This document shows, piece after piece, positions 1-8,539 of a stretch of DNA of 44,347 nucleotides (position 1 is the first letter of the stretch; the number at the start of each line of letters is the position of its first letter). The position numbers and the translations under genes were made by a program. Source of the DNA: Bacillota bacterium (GTDB lineage Bacteria; Bacillota; SHA-98; UBA4971); NCBI GenBank assembly GCA_014360195.1, contig JACIXY010000023.1, forward strand, positions 1 to 44,347. Direction: 5' to 3'. Below the pieces are notes generated by a model that saw nothing but the letters and a program-made list of their open reading frames with translations, had not been told where the DNA came from and did not search any database.

Positions 1-14
1 TTCAACGAGACTAC

Positions 15-59
15 CCGGGTGACCAGACCGCGCGAAGACAGCGCGGTCTGGTCACCCGG
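15..59. terminator. Perfect 19-bp hairpin upstream of the first gene
   Basis: Positions 15-33 pair without mismatch with 41-59 around a 7-nt loop. The stem is GC-rich and ends 23 bp before the first start codon. No T-run follows, so it could be a terminator of a gene left of the window that lacks a U-tract, a leader hairpin of the radical SAM operon, or an operator. The inverted repeat is seen directly; the role is inferred. Confidence 0.5.
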
Positions 60-82
60 ACGGGTGCAGGAGATTTGCCCTC

Positions 83-1390
83 ATGTTTCGGTCTCTGTAC
101 GCGGATGACCGGGGAACCATGTTTGACGAGGGAGGCCTGGCGGCCCTCGGCCGCTCGTGGGATGAGATATGGGAGATTCGGGAGAAGGATATGATCCCCC
201 TCCCCGGTGGCTCCACTCTCGCTATGCTTCCGGGGTGCCAGGCCATCGGCATGAGCCCGGACACCGGTGAGGCGCTCGCGCTATGGCTGGAGCCCGAGAC
301 GCAACACGGGGGGGAGACCCCCGGGTGGGCGGTGGGGGCGCTTTTGCCGGCCGGGTTCACGCGTACGCTTCTCCCGGCTTACGTGGTCGACCGGCACCGC
401 AGGTTTCGAACTCTGCCCCTGTATGGGTATGCTGCGGTGGGAATGGGCGAAGGACAGCCGTATGTTGCGGCGGTAAGGACGGATGACCCCTTGAGGTGGG
501 ACCCCGGTGATTACAACACGCCCGAACTTCGGTCGCTGATAGAGGCGCGGTTACGAGAACATCCGGAGAACAGGATCCTGCGGCAGCTTGCCAGATGCTC
601 GGTGGAGTACCACTGCTTCACGGCGCAGAACGTGTTTTATCGCCGCTGGGAGGCAGGTATTCCGGTATCACCTGCGTGCCCGGCCTCGTGCATAGGGTGC
701 ATCTCGCTTCAGCCCGCGGAGTGCTGCCCGTCTCCGCAGACCCGGATCGACTTTGTCCCTACACTGGACGAGATAGTTGAGATCGCATTGCCGCACCTTC
801 GCGACGCTCCCCATGCCATTATCAGCTTCGGGCAGGGGTGCGAGGGTGAGCCCCTGCTGCAGGCCGATCTCGTTGCCCGGTCCATCGCGAAGATAAAAGC
901 AGAGGTGAAAGGAAGAGGTCTCATAAACGTTAATACAAGTGCAGGGCTTACCGATGCTGTGGCGAAGCTATGCATGGCGGGCCTCGATAGCATGAGGGTA
1001 AGCATCATCAGTGCGAGGGACGAGATCTACAACGCGTACCACCGCCCGCGCGGGTACGGGCTGGCTGATGTTGAAGCGTCGATAGCCGTTGCGAAGGCGA
1101 GCGGCGTCTTCGTCTCGCTGAACCTTCTCGTGTTTCCCGGCCTCACCGACCGGGAGGAGGAGCTGGACGCCCTGTGTGCCCTTATTTCAAGGGCTCACAT
1201 AGACATGGTACAGCTTCGAAACCTTAACATCGACCCTGACGTGCTCACCGCGGCCCTTCCGGGTCCCAGGGGGCGCGTGCTTGGGATCGAAGCGTTCACC
1301 AGGGAACTTCACGCGAGGTGCCCTGCTCTGCGAGTCGGGAGCTTTACTCCCTCGCGGGAAGAGCTTTCAGGTTCCATACGGCATGGATGA
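83..1390 (+). CDS. Radical SAM domain protein
   Basis: A 435-residue protein with a radical SAM cluster motif C199-x3-C203-x2-C206, which would bind a [4Fe-4S] cluster and S-adenosylmethionine. The motif lies far from the N-terminus: about 195 residues of unassigned sequence precede it. The barrel continues with an ISFGQGCEGEP segment (about residue 250) that fits the SAM-binding GGE-like strand, and an INVNTSAG strand after it. The ATG at 83 has an AGGAG Shine-Dalgarno sequence at 68-72. It overlaps the next gene by 8 bp, so it probably shares an operon with a flippase-like protein, an MFS transporter and DarA. The substrate is unknown; membrane neighbours suggest, but do not show, a lipid or envelope modification. 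Confidence 0.8.
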   Translation: MFRSLYADDRGTMFDEGGLAALGRSWDEIWEIREKDMIPLPGGSTLAMLPGCQAIGMSPDTGEALALWLEPETQHGGETPGWAVGALLPAGFTRTLLPAYVVDRHRRFRTLPLYGYAAVGMGEGQPYVAAVRTDDPLRWDPGDYNTPELRSLIEARLREHPENRILRQLARCSVEYHCFTAQNVFYRRWEAGIPVSPACPASCIGCISLQPAECCPSPQTRIDFVPTLDEIVEIALPHLRDAPHAIISFGQGCEGEPLLQADLVARSIAKIKAEVKGRGLINVNTSAGLTDAVAKLCMAGLDSMRVSIISARDEIYNAYHRPRGYGLADVEASIAVAKASGVFVSLNLLVFPGLTDREEELDALCALISRAHIDMVQLRNLNIDPDVLTAALPGPRGRVLGIEAFTRELHARCPALRVGSFTPSREELSGSIRHG

Positions 1391-2483
1391 AAGGCGGGAC
1401 GACGTGGCTGAGCCGGGAAGGCCGAGAAGCACGAAAAGCCTCGTGCGAGGGGCAGCCGGCGCGGTTCTCTTTAGCGCCCTCGCCATCTTTCTCATCATGC
1501 GTCTCACGGGAGGCCGCGAGGGTTTGTCGAGCCTCTTCCGCGTGGACCGCGTATCCCTTGCCACCGCCGGGCTGCTGGTTGTGGTCGGGTGGGTCCTCGA
1601 GGCCGCCCGGATAGAAACGCTTGTGAGGGCGCTCGGCGGTAAGCTTGGGTTTACGAGCGCGCTCCGGATAGCTCTGGCGGGAGCGTTCGTCGCATGCGTC
1701 ACGCCGTTTGACACAGGAGGCGAGCCGCTTCAGGTGTATCTCCTGCACCGCCACGGCATCGGCGCGGGGGAATCCACCGCGGTCATCGCTGTCAAGACGA
1801 TAGTGAGCTCCCTTGCCAGGCTTGCCCTGGCACTCATCTTTCCGGTATGGTATATCGTGGGCCGCAGGTCCTGGGACCTTCCCGGAGGGCTGGAGGTCGC
1901 GCTGTTCGTCGGCCTGGTGCTCTACATCCTGGTCCTCACGCTGATAGGCTTCTTTGTCCTTTACCCCGAGTCCGTCGGAGCTGTCCTCGACCGTGTCCTC
2001 CGCAACAAGTATGCGAGGCGGCTGGTCCCAGCCCATGCTGCGGATTCCTTCCTCGAGAAGGTGAAGACAGAGGTCAGGGACTTTCGGGCGGCGTTCAGGA
2101 CGTTCGTTCGCGAGCGGAGGCCTGCGCTTGTCGCCATCTCGATCCTGAGCCTGCTTAGCTGGGCGATGGTATTCTTTATCCCGGTGCTTGTACTGCGAGG
2201 CCTCGGCGTGGACCCGCCCTTCGCTCAGACTATGGGCGTGGCGGGCATATTCTATCTTGCCGCGGCATACGCTCCCACGCCGGGGTCGAGCGGAGCGGCT
2301 GAGGCGAGCCTTGCGGTGCTGTTCGGGTCGATAGTGCCCTTCAGGCTTCTCGGCGTGTTCGTGCTTCTGTGGAGGGGTCTTACGTACTACCTTACGCTGC
2401 TTGTCGGGGCCGTCGCGGTTGCCGCAAGTTACCTGCACGGCCGCACGCGCCGGGATGACGGGAGAGGCAAATCTGCTGGCTGA
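1383..2483 (+). CDS. Flippase-like integral membrane protein (LPG synthase TM / UPF0104 family)
   Basis: A 366-residue membrane protein with roughly eight hydrophobic segments. It carries the family-typical motif TPFDTGGEPLQ near residue 110 and a PTPGSSGAAEA loop near residue 300, as in the transmembrane domain of lysylphosphatidylglycerol synthases (MprF) and YbhN-like proteins. The cytosolic aminoacyl-transferase domain of MprF is absent, so only the flippase-like half is present. The ATG at 1383 overlaps the preceding stop; an upstream in-frame ATG at 1281 lies deep inside the radical SAM gene and is unlikely. Translational coupling suggests the two proteins act together, possibly on the same lipid (inference). 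Confidence 0.8.
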   Translation: MDERRDDVAEPGRPRSTKSLVRGAAGAVLFSALAIFLIMRLTGGREGLSSLFRVDRVSLATAGLLVVVGWVLEAARIETLVRALGGKLGFTSALRIALAGAFVACVTPFDTGGEPLQVYLLHRHGIGAGESTAVIAVKTIVSSLARLALALIFPVWYIVGRRSWDLPGGLEVALFVGLVLYILVLTLIGFFVLYPESVGAVLDRVLRNKYARRLVPAHAADSFLEKVKTEVRDFRAAFRTFVRERRPALVAISILSLLSWAMVFFIPVLVLRGLGVDPPFAQTMGVAGIFYLAAAYAPTPGSSGAAEASLAVLFGSIVPFRLLGVFVLLWRGLTYYLTLLVGAVAVAASYLHGRTRRDDGRGKSAG

Positions 2484-2497
2484 AGGTGTAAGTCGTC

Positions 2498-3901
2498 ATG
2501 GCTATTGATAGAGGCCTTACGTTCAGCGGCCTTGTCTCGAGGCGCCGTCGGCCGGGGGCGGGCCGGTCGCGAATGGTCCAGCCTGGGCCACAGTGCCGGA
2601 CGATGGGTCGCCGGGCGAGGCCGACCAGCATAATCCGGCATAATTTCATATTCACGACGCTTGAGGGGATGGCTACCAACACGGCTTTCGGCCTCGTCAA
2701 CCCCTTCCTCGGGGTGTACGCGATCGCCCTTGGGGCGTCCAGCCTTTTCGTGGCTCTGCTCACGTCCGCGCCGGCCTTGGCCAACGCGCTGGCCTTTCTC
2801 CCTGCCGCGAGTCTGGTTGAGAGGCGTAAAGCTCGTCTTCCCATGGTTCTCCTCTGGGCAGGCTTGCACAGGATGCTTTACCTGCCCCTTGCGTTCATCC
2901 CGTTTCTGCCCACCATCCCCGGTGTGAAAGCCGGGGTGCTTGTGGCCATCGTCACCCTCATGTCCGTCCCGGGCGCGATCTCGGGCGTGGCTTGGACCGC
3001 AATGGTGGGCGACATGTTTCCTGAGAACCGGCGAGGCGAGATATTCGGGCTCCGGAACATGTATGTTGGTCTCACCGGCGTCCTGGGGACCCTTGCAGCC
3101 GGATACCTCCTGGACATCGTGGCCTTTCCCGTCAACTACATGCTCCTCTTCATCGTGGCCACCGCCTTCGGCGCCCTTGGGATAGCGTTCATGTCGAGGA
3201 TGAGGGAGGTTGTCCCGTCCCGTGAGAGCACAGCGGAGGCGAGGCCGGGCCTTGTCTCTCGGATGAAGGACCTTCTTACCGACGAGGAGTACGGCCGGAA
3301 GTTCAAATTCTTCTCGCTGAGCTGCTTTGTGCTGTGGTTCGGGTTCGGGTTCACCGCGGCCATGTGGCCGATATACCACGTTGAGGTCCTGTCCCTCTCC
3401 AATGCCACCATCGGCGCGTTTGCGACGCTGGCGGGAATCGCCACGGTCGTAAGCTCGGTGTACTGGGGGAGAGTGGTGTCGCGCCGAGGCAACAGGGTTG
3501 TCCTGATCATCTGCATGGCGGGGCTTGCGGTCTTCCCTGCCGCTTACATGCTGTCACGGTCCGTGTCGTACCTGTATGCGATGCAGGCGGTATCGGGGTT
3601 CTGCATGGGCGGGATCAACCTTGCCGTGTTCAACCTGGCTCTTGCCTATGCGAAGCCTGGTAGGAGCGCAAGTGCAGTCGCGGTATTCAACATGATGATA
3701 AACGTCGCGTCCTTCGTGGCACCGTTCCTCGGCGACGTGTTCTACAGGACGTTTGGGATCGAGCTCACTTTCTACGCGGGGACGTGTGTCCGTCTGGTAT
3801 CGCTGCTACTCCTTTCCAGGATCATGGACCGCCCGTTTCGCATGATCCCGCGCGTACAATGGGCCCGCCGCAGGCGCGCGGCCATCTCAAGGGAGGGATG
3901 A
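2498..3901 (+). CDS. Major facilitator superfamily (MFS) transporter
   Basis: A 467-residue polytopic membrane protein with about twelve hydrophobic segments. A basic loop after the second helix (VERRKARLP) and the FPENRRGEIFGLRN segment in the middle of the N-terminal half are typical of MFS carriers. The first 45 residues are Arg/Gly-rich and not membrane-like, so a start at one of the internal ATG codons (about 2573 or 2603) is possible. The chosen ATG has an AAGGTG sequence about 10 bp upstream. It lies 14 bp after the flippase gene and overlaps the 5' end of darA. The substrate cannot be deduced. Confidence 0.8.
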   Translation: MAIDRGLTFSGLVSRRRRPGAGRSRMVQPGPQCRTMGRRARPTSIIRHNFIFTTLEGMATNTAFGLVNPFLGVYAIALGASSLFVALLTSAPALANALAFLPAASLVERRKARLPMVLLWAGLHRMLYLPLAFIPFLPTIPGVKAGVLVAIVTLMSVPGAISGVAWTAMVGDMFPENRRGEIFGLRNMYVGLTGVLGTLAAGYLLDIVAFPVNYMLLFIVATAFGALGIAFMSRMREVVPSRESTAEARPGLVSRMKDLLTDEEYGRKFKFFSLSCFVLWFGFGFTAAMWPIYHVEVLSLSNATIGAFATLAGIATVVSSVYWGRVVSRRGNRVVLIICMAGLAVFPAAYMLSRSVSYLYAMQAVSGFCMGGINLAVFNLALAYAKPGRSASAVAVFNMMINVASFVAPFLGDVFYRTFGIELTFYAGTCVRLVSLLLLSRIMDRPFRMIPRVQWARRRRAAISREG

Positions 3902-3906
3902 GGGGG

Positions 3907-4233
3907 ATGAAGCTGGTGTTCGCCATCGTGAGAGATAGCGACGCTTCGGCTCTACTTGACGCTTTCGCCGAAAGGCACATCGGCGCCACCCGGCTAGCCT
4001 CGACAGGGGGATTCCTGCGCGAGGGCAACACCACGTTTCTGATTGGCGTGGAGGACGAAAGGGTGCAGGAGGTCATCAGCGTCATCACAGAGTGCTGCCC
4101 GAGGCGACTCGAGGCTGCCCCCCAGTTCACGCCCGGGACGGGTCAAATGCCGTCCGGCGGGGTCCCGGTGGAGGTCCAGGCAGGTGGCGCCATAGTGTTT
4201 GTTACCGGGGTGGAGAGTTTCATTCGGATCTAA
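3907..4233 (+). CDS. darA: Cyclic-di-AMP receptor DarA/PstA (DUF970, PII-like)
   Basis: A 108-residue PII-like protein. It begins MKLVFAIVRDSDA and has the TGGFLREGNTTFLIGV segment that forms the signature of the DarA/PstA family, cytosolic trimers that bind cyclic-di-AMP. ATG 3907 is preceded by GGGAGG with about 10 bp spacing; an ATG at 3898 overlaps the MFS stop (ATGA) and would add three residues. Its stop codon TAA is also the first three bases of the repeat element at 4231-4428. The enzyme that makes the ligand, DisA, is encoded at 20908-22002. The link to the radical SAM/flippase operon is positional only. Confidence 0.85.
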   Translation: MKLVFAIVRDSDASALLDAFAERHIGATRLASTGGFLREGNTTFLIGVEDERVQEVISVITECCPRRLEAAPQFTPGTGQMPSGGVPVEVQAGGAIVFVTGVESFIRI

Positions 4234-4428
4234 GTGAGGGTGCAGAAATGCTCCCGACTTTTGGGAGGGGTTGCCGGTGATTGCACGAGGGGTGTCAGAA
4301 TCCCGCTGCCTAGCCGGACGGGCCGGATTTTGGCGAAGCGCGCCCCGCTTGGGGCGCCGTCCCCGAGTGCAACACCGGCAACCCGGCAACCAATGGAAGA
4401 GGGACGAGAACTAACGCGCCCTCACTTA
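4231..4428 (+). repeat. Foldable intergenic repeat, copy 1 (long form, core orientation A)
   Basis: A 198-bp element with terminal inverted repeats TAAGTGAGGGTGC (start) and GCGCCCTCACTTA (end), one mismatch. Outer arms run inwards to GTTGCCGGTG and CACCGGCAAC, again inverted. Between them is a core (about 4281-4372) bounded by TTGCAC and GTGCAA and containing the strong hairpin GCGCCCC-GCTT-GGGGCGC. There is no ORF inside. The first three bases are the stop codon of darA. It resembles a non-autonomous MITE or REP-type palindromic unit. Confidence 0.9.
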
Positions 4429-4757
4429 GAGCCTCTGACTCAGACCGAAGCAGAGTGACAATGAATTAACCATTAACCATGGGCAGGCGTGAAAGTGGCC
4501 GAATTGCTACCACTTTCGGCGCCGATTGGGGAAGAGTGGTGGAAAAGCGATCATGACAAGCGAGGAATTGGTCAGCAGATAGCCATCTGAGCGCGGGAGC
4601 TTGCCGAAGTGGCGAAGAAACGGCCGGCATGAGCGTGCAAGGTGGTAAGAAGACTACCACCTTGGCGGCGATTAAGACAACACAATGATATGGTGATGGT
4701 CGCGCGCAAGAGCCGGCAAGGGAGGAGTGCAGCGTAGCGCTGTAGAAGATTCCCTTC
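4429..4757. other. Leader region with two related hairpins upstream of the cyclase gene
   Basis: No convincing gene. Two similar stem-loops lie 147 bp apart. Hairpin 1 is 4491-4517 (GAAAGTGG pairing with CCACTTTC). Hairpin 2 is 4638-4664 (CAAGGTGGT pairing with ACCACCTTG). Each is followed at once by a related string, GGCGCCGATTGGG and GGCGGCGATTAAG. Stem bases differ while pairing is kept, which points to conserved structure. It could be a tandem structured RNA in the leader of the cyclase mRNA, or a decayed repeat. It did not match a riboswitch class I know. Confidence 0.55.
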
Positions 4758-6608
4758 ATGAAGCATACATCCGCGGCGGGGCGCAGCGAGCCCCGGCAGT
4801 TTAAAACGATAGGTGCGGGCATCCTCATAGCGATGGTGGTCACCTGCCTCTACGGTACAGGCCCAGGCGAGCGCGTGGGGCTTGCCGCGTATGACCTGTG
4901 CCACAGGGTGGCGCACGGCCCGCGTCCGACGCCGCACATCGTCATTGTGGCCATCGACGACCAGTCCCTTGCAAGGCTCGGGCGATGGCCGTGGCCGAGG
5001 TCATACCATGCCAGGCTCGTCGAGATTCTCACCCGCGAGAAGGCGAAAGCCATAGGGTTCGATATCATGATGCCTGACGACTCCGGCGACCCCGAGGCCG
5101 ACGATGCTCTGGCCAGGGCTGCCGCGGCTTCGGGCCTCGTCGTGTTTCCATTCCATGCCGAGGGCAAGGTGCTTCCGCGCGGGGCCCGCGTGTTCTATGC
5201 CGCCGGGGCGCGGAAGCCGCCGTATCCGGCGCTTGAGCGCGCGGCCGCTACCGGCAGTGTGATCGCGGTGCCGGACGTGGACGGCATCCTGCGCCGCCAT
5301 GTTCCCGTGATCATGGACGGAGGAAGGCCGCGCTACTCGCTGGACGTGGAGATCGTCAGGGTCTTTCTGGGGCTTCCGCTCTCAGAGGTCTCGCTTGCCA
5401 CAGGTGAACTCCGGGTAGGCCCTGTGAGTATTCCAATGGACTCGACGGGGCGCGTCCTCGTTCGGTATTCGTCCGGTTCGCCTGGTGGCCTGCGCTACAA
5501 GACTTTGCCCTACTACAGGGTTCTTCGCGGCGAGTTCCCGCCTGGCGAGTTCGAGGGAAAGATCGTTCTTGTGGGCGTAACCGCGCAGGGGCTCCACGAC
5601 TTCTACTTCACGCCTCTTGCGACGGCAGGGAACCCGATTCCGGGCGTGGAGATACACGCCAATACCGTGCAAGCGCTCCTCGACGGGCTCCTCGTGCGCG
5701 AGCCTCTTAAGCCGTATGCAGGGGTGCTTTTCGTTGTACTTTCGGTGGTGCTCGTGGTGGCATTCCAAAGACTCCGGCCGCAAGTCGCATCCGCGGCGGC
5801 GCTCGCCATGGCCATTTGCGTCGCATGGCTCAGCGTCCTCTTGTTTGCCCGGGTGAACGTCTGGGTCGACCCTATGCCCCTCATGGCGATCCTCGCCCTG
5901 GTGCTGGGGCATCACCTCGCGGTCGCGTATGCGCGCACCGAAGCCGAGAGGGCGAGGATCAGGACTACGCTCGGCCGGTATCTCTCGCCCGCGGTGGTGG
6001 ACGAAATCCTTAGAGACCGCAGCGAGGTGGCCCTCGGGGGAAGGCGGCTCGATGTAACCGTCATGTTCGCGGACATCCGTGGCTTCACGTCGTTTGCGGA
6101 GAAAGAGGATCCCGTGCGTGTGGTGGACGTTCTCAACGCTCACCTTTCCATGATGGTGGAGGCCATCTTCAGGGAAGGCGGCATGCTCGATAAGTTCACC
6201 GGGGACGGCGTCATGGCTGTTTTCGGGGCCCCGGTGCCCCAGGAGGACCACGCCATTCGGGCGGCCAGGGCTGCAGTTGCTATCAGCAAAGCCTGCTCGC
6301 GGGCGGCCGAAGCGGCCGAGCCCGCCGGCGCGGCCCGTGGTAGTGACGTCAGGCTCAGCGTGGGCGTGGGAATGGCCTCGGGCGAGGTGGTGGTGGGCAA
6401 TATCGGCACCCTTGCCCGGATGGACTACACCGCCGTTGGCGACACCGCGAACCTTGCTGCGAGGCTCGAGGGCATGGCACAGCCGGGCCAGGTCCTTGTG
6501 TGTGGACGGACGTACCAGGCCATACGCGGCGCAGTGGATGCGCGCCGGGTCGGGTCCGTTGAGATAAGAGGCAGGTCTGCGCCTGTGGACGTTTACGAAC
6601 TCCTGTGA
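4758..6608 (+). CDS. CHASE2-domain class III adenylate cyclase, membrane-bound
   Basis: A 616-residue protein. An N-terminal membrane segment (about 18-38) leads into an extracytoplasmic CHASE2 sensor (about 40-320; IVIVAIDDQSL and IGFDIMMPDD motifs), then about three membrane helices (about 320-385) and a C-terminal cytosolic cyclase domain. The cyclase has both metal-binding aspartates (FADIRGF near 438 and FTGDGVMAVFG), the substrate Lys in LDKFTGD, the Thr in DYTAVGD and the transition-state Asn/Arg in NLAARLE. This Lys/Thr pair is typical of adenylate rather than guanylate cyclases. The ATG at 4758 follows GGGAGGAG about 25 bp upstream plus a weak closer site, so the start is likely but not certain. 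A Crp-type regulator and a CRP-type operator follow downstream. Confidence 0.9.
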   Translation: MKHTSAAGRSEPRQFKTIGAGILIAMVVTCLYGTGPGERVGLAAYDLCHRVAHGPRPTPHIVIVAIDDQSLARLGRWPWPRSYHARLVEILTREKAKAIGFDIMMPDDSGDPEADDALARAAAASGLVVFPFHAEGKVLPRGARVFYAAGARKPPYPALERAAATGSVIAVPDVDGILRRHVPVIMDGGRPRYSLDVEIVRVFLGLPLSEVSLATGELRVGPVSIPMDSTGRVLVRYSSGSPGGLRYKTLPYYRVLRGEFPPGEFEGKIVLVGVTAQGLHDFYFTPLATAGNPIPGVEIHANTVQALLDGLLVREPLKPYAGVLFVVLSVVLVVAFQRLRPQVASAAALAMAICVAWLSVLLFARVNVWVDPMPLMAILALVLGHHLAVAYARTEAERARIRTTLGRYLSPAVVDEILRDRSEVALGGRRLDVTVMFADIRGFTSFAEKEDPVRVVDVLNAHLSMMVEAIFREGGMLDKFTGDGVMAVFGAPVPQEDHAIRAARAAVAISKACSRAAEAAEPAGAARGSDVRLSVGVGMASGEVVVGNIGTLARMDYTAVGDTANLAARLEGMAQPGQVLVCGRTYQAIRGAVDARRVGSVEIRGRSAPVDVYELL

Positions 6609-6635
6609 TGGCCGTTGGGGGCGGTTTGGAGCGGG

Positions 6636-6657
6636 TTCTGTGATAGTGATCACAGAA
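6636..6657. promoter_or_regulatory. CRP-type operator, perfect arms
   Basis: The core at 6639-6654 is TGTGA-N6-TCACA, the consensus of cAMP-CRP. The symmetry extends to 22 bp: TTCTGTGA at 6636-6643 is the exact reverse complement of TCACAGAA at 6650-6657. It lies 28 bp after the cyclase stop and upstream of the FecR and Crp genes. A weak -10-like TAGAAA at 6681-6686 would place the site centre about 45 bp upstream of the transcription start. The Crp protein at 7844-8539 has the matching recognition helix. Confidence 0.8.
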
Positions 6658-6909
6658 AGCGCACGCTGGCGGCGTCAATTTAGAAATGGGGGCCTCTTGC
6701 CCATCCGCCTCCGATGCTCATACACAGACTCTGGGGCCTGCAGGAGCGGTTAGGTCCCAGCGGCGGCAACGTGGCAGAGTTATGGTCAGGAGCCCGGAGG
6801 GCTTCGGGGTCGCAGACCGTCGTGGGGTTGCCAGTGCTTGTGCGCGGGCGTGGGCGGTCTGGCAAGTCGGTAAGGCCTGTGATTTCTCGCCTGGAGGTGA
6901 GGAAGGGGC

Positions 6910-7782
6910 ATGGTGCAACCCGGTGGAGGTGTGCGGGCGGGACGACGAACGAGGGCGTTTCTCCTTTTCCTCGTGCTCGCGACGCTTTGCGTGTGGCCGG
7001 GACGCGGGCTGTGGGGTGGGGCCCGTGCCCAGGCTGTTGCCACAGGGGCGGTTGCCACAGTCGTGAGAGCCGAGGGAAAATGCACGCGTCTTCCTGCAAA
7101 GTCCGAAGAGTGGGTCGAGGTCAGGGTGGGTTGTCTCATATACCATGGAGACCGCGTAAGGTGCGGCCCCGACTCCTGGGCGGTCCTCGGTCTTGCTGAT
7201 GGTGGCTCCGTCACGCTCGGACCCGGCTGCGAGGTCCGGTTCGACTCCCTTCTGTACTTGCGGCTGTTCATCGGGAGGCTATGGGCAAAGGTGAAGCCCG
7301 CCGCGCCAGGGACCGCGGGCTTCAGCGTCGAGACCCCCAGCGCGGTGGTAGGCGTGCGTGGGACGCACTTCAGCGTGTGGGTGAGCGACGAGCTCACAAC
7401 CACTGTTTCGGTCGCGTCAGGGGTCGTCAGGGTCTTCGGGGCCGGAAAGGCTGTGCTTGTGTCTCAAGGGTACGCCACACGTGTGAAACGAGGTCATGCC
7501 CCTGCGAAGCCGGAGCCCATGGACGACGACGAGAAGCGAGCATGGGCCGAGAGGCGGGGCCGGTTCAACGACGGTGACGAAGATAACGATGAGAATGACG
7601 GGGGTGACGGCGGCGACAAAAAGGCCGGCAAACAAGGCCCAGACGGGGTAAAGCCTCCCGGCCCTCACGGTCACCCCGGCGGTGAACCTCCCGGTGATGA
7701 TGACCTCGGTGGTGACGCCGAGGACGGTCTGGCAAGCGATGGCGGCGCCGCCGGTCGCTGCTATGACGGTGGCGACGCCTGA
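6910..7782 (+). CDS. Secreted FecR-domain protein with acidic, disordered tail
   Basis: A 290-residue protein with a signal peptide (basic start, hydrophobic stretch about residues 15-35). It has a FecR domain (about 55-200) with the typical sequence of HGDRVRCG, VLGLADGGSVTLGPG, FSVETPSAVVGVRGTHF and VASGVVRVF. The last 90 residues are rich in Asp, Gly, Asn and Pro and look disordered. In cyanobacteria and Bacillota, FecR domains of this stand-alone type often sit next to CHASE2 proteins, as here. A strong GGAGGTGAGG precedes the ATG. It likely forms an operon with the Crp gene 62 bp downstream and is the first gene after the CRP operator. It probably acts outside the membrane; the partner is unknown. 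Confidence 0.85.
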   Translation: MVQPGGGVRAGRRTRAFLLFLVLATLCVWPGRGLWGGARAQAVATGAVATVVRAEGKCTRLPAKSEEWVEVRVGCLIYHGDRVRCGPDSWAVLGLADGGSVTLGPGCEVRFDSLLYLRLFIGRLWAKVKPAAPGTAGFSVETPSAVVGVRGTHFSVWVSDELTTTVSVASGVVRVFGAGKAVLVSQGYATRVKRGHAPAKPEPMDDDEKRAWAERRGRFNDGDEDNDENDGGDGGDKKAGKQGPDGVKPPGPHGHPGGEPPGDDDLGGDAEDGLASDGGAAGRCYDGGDA

Positions 7783-7843
7783 TGACGACACCCGCGGCAG
7801 GCTACGCATGCCCGTGGCCCGCAGGTAACGGAGGTGGCATAAG

Positions 7844-8539
7844 TTGAAGCAACGCGACGAACCTGTGGAGATTCTCGGAGCCGTGCCCCTCTTCAGCCGC
7901 CTGGACCAGGCGAGCCTCACAAGGCTTTCGGGCATTGCTCGCCAGCGCAGATATGAACGCGGCAGCCCGATATTCTTCGAGGGTGACCCCGGTGACTCTC
8001 TCCTCATAATCGCCGCAGGTACAGTCAAGATCCACAAGGTCTCTGAGGACGGGCGCGAGAAGACCCTTGCCATCCTGGAGGCGGGAGACTTTTTCGGCGA
8101 GATGAGCATCTTCGATGGAGCACCCAGGTCTGCCGCCGCCCAGGCCCTTTCCGATTGCGAGGTGCTCATCATCGATCGCGACCCATTCCTTGCTCTGATG
8201 AAAAGCACCCCGGGGCTTGCCACTGACATTGCGCTTGCCCTTGCCGAGCGCTTGCGCAGGACCAACGAGGACCTGGAGCGCCTCGCGTTTCGCGATGCAC
8301 GCGGCAGGATCATCGAGACCCTGCTACAGCTTGCGCGCTCGCATGGGGAGAGGGTGGCCCAGGGCGTGCGCCTCAAGGTCAGGCTGACCCACCAGGAGCT
8401 TGCAAACTACGCCGGCGTGACCCGGGAGACGGTCACAAGGGTGCTCGCTGAGCTTCACGACAGCCGGCTTGTCGCGGTCGAGGACGAGAGGCGCCTTGTC
8501 ATCCAGAACGAGGACGCCCTGCGCAAGCTCGTGACCTGA
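7844..8539 (+). CDS. Crp/Fnr-family transcription regulator, cAMP-type
   Basis: A 231-residue protein with an N-terminal cyclic-nucleotide-binding domain (about 12-130), a dimer helix and a C-terminal winged helix (about 155-225). The phosphate-binding cassette reads FGEMSIFDGAPRSAAAQA, with the Gly-Glu and Arg-Ser residues that hold cAMP in E. coli CRP. The recognition helix TRETVTRVL keeps the Arg-Glu-x3-Arg pattern of E. coli CRP (SRETVGRIL), which reads TGTGA half sites. There is no FNR-type cysteine cluster. The start is TTG at 7844, chosen because GGAGGTGG ends 6 bp before it. Likely co-transcribed with the FecR gene, and probably autoregulated through the operator at 6636-6657. Confidence 0.88.
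   Translation: MKQRDEPVEILGAVPLFSRLDQASLTRLSGIARQRRYERGSPIFFEGDPGDSLLIIAAGTVKIHKVSEDGREKTLAILEAGDFFGEMSIFDGAPRSAAAQALSDCEVLIIDRDPFLALMKSTPGLATDIALALAERLRRTNEDLERLAFRDARGRIIETLLQLARSHGERVAQGVRLKVRLTHQELANYAGVTRETVTRVLAELHDSRLVAVEDERRLVIQNEDALRKLVT

Noticed and set aside
1344-2438. 364-residue open frame on the - strand
   Set aside because: Antisense to the flippase-like gene; highly charged, no motif.
4429-4757. Known riboswitch (c-di-GMP, c-di-AMP, glycine, THF, cobalamin)
   Set aside because: Conserved core strings of these classes were not found; only the duplicated hairpins are supported.
5382-6653. 423-residue open frame on the - strand
   Set aside because: Antisense to the cyclase gene with His/Arg/Pro-rich composition; a shadow frame.
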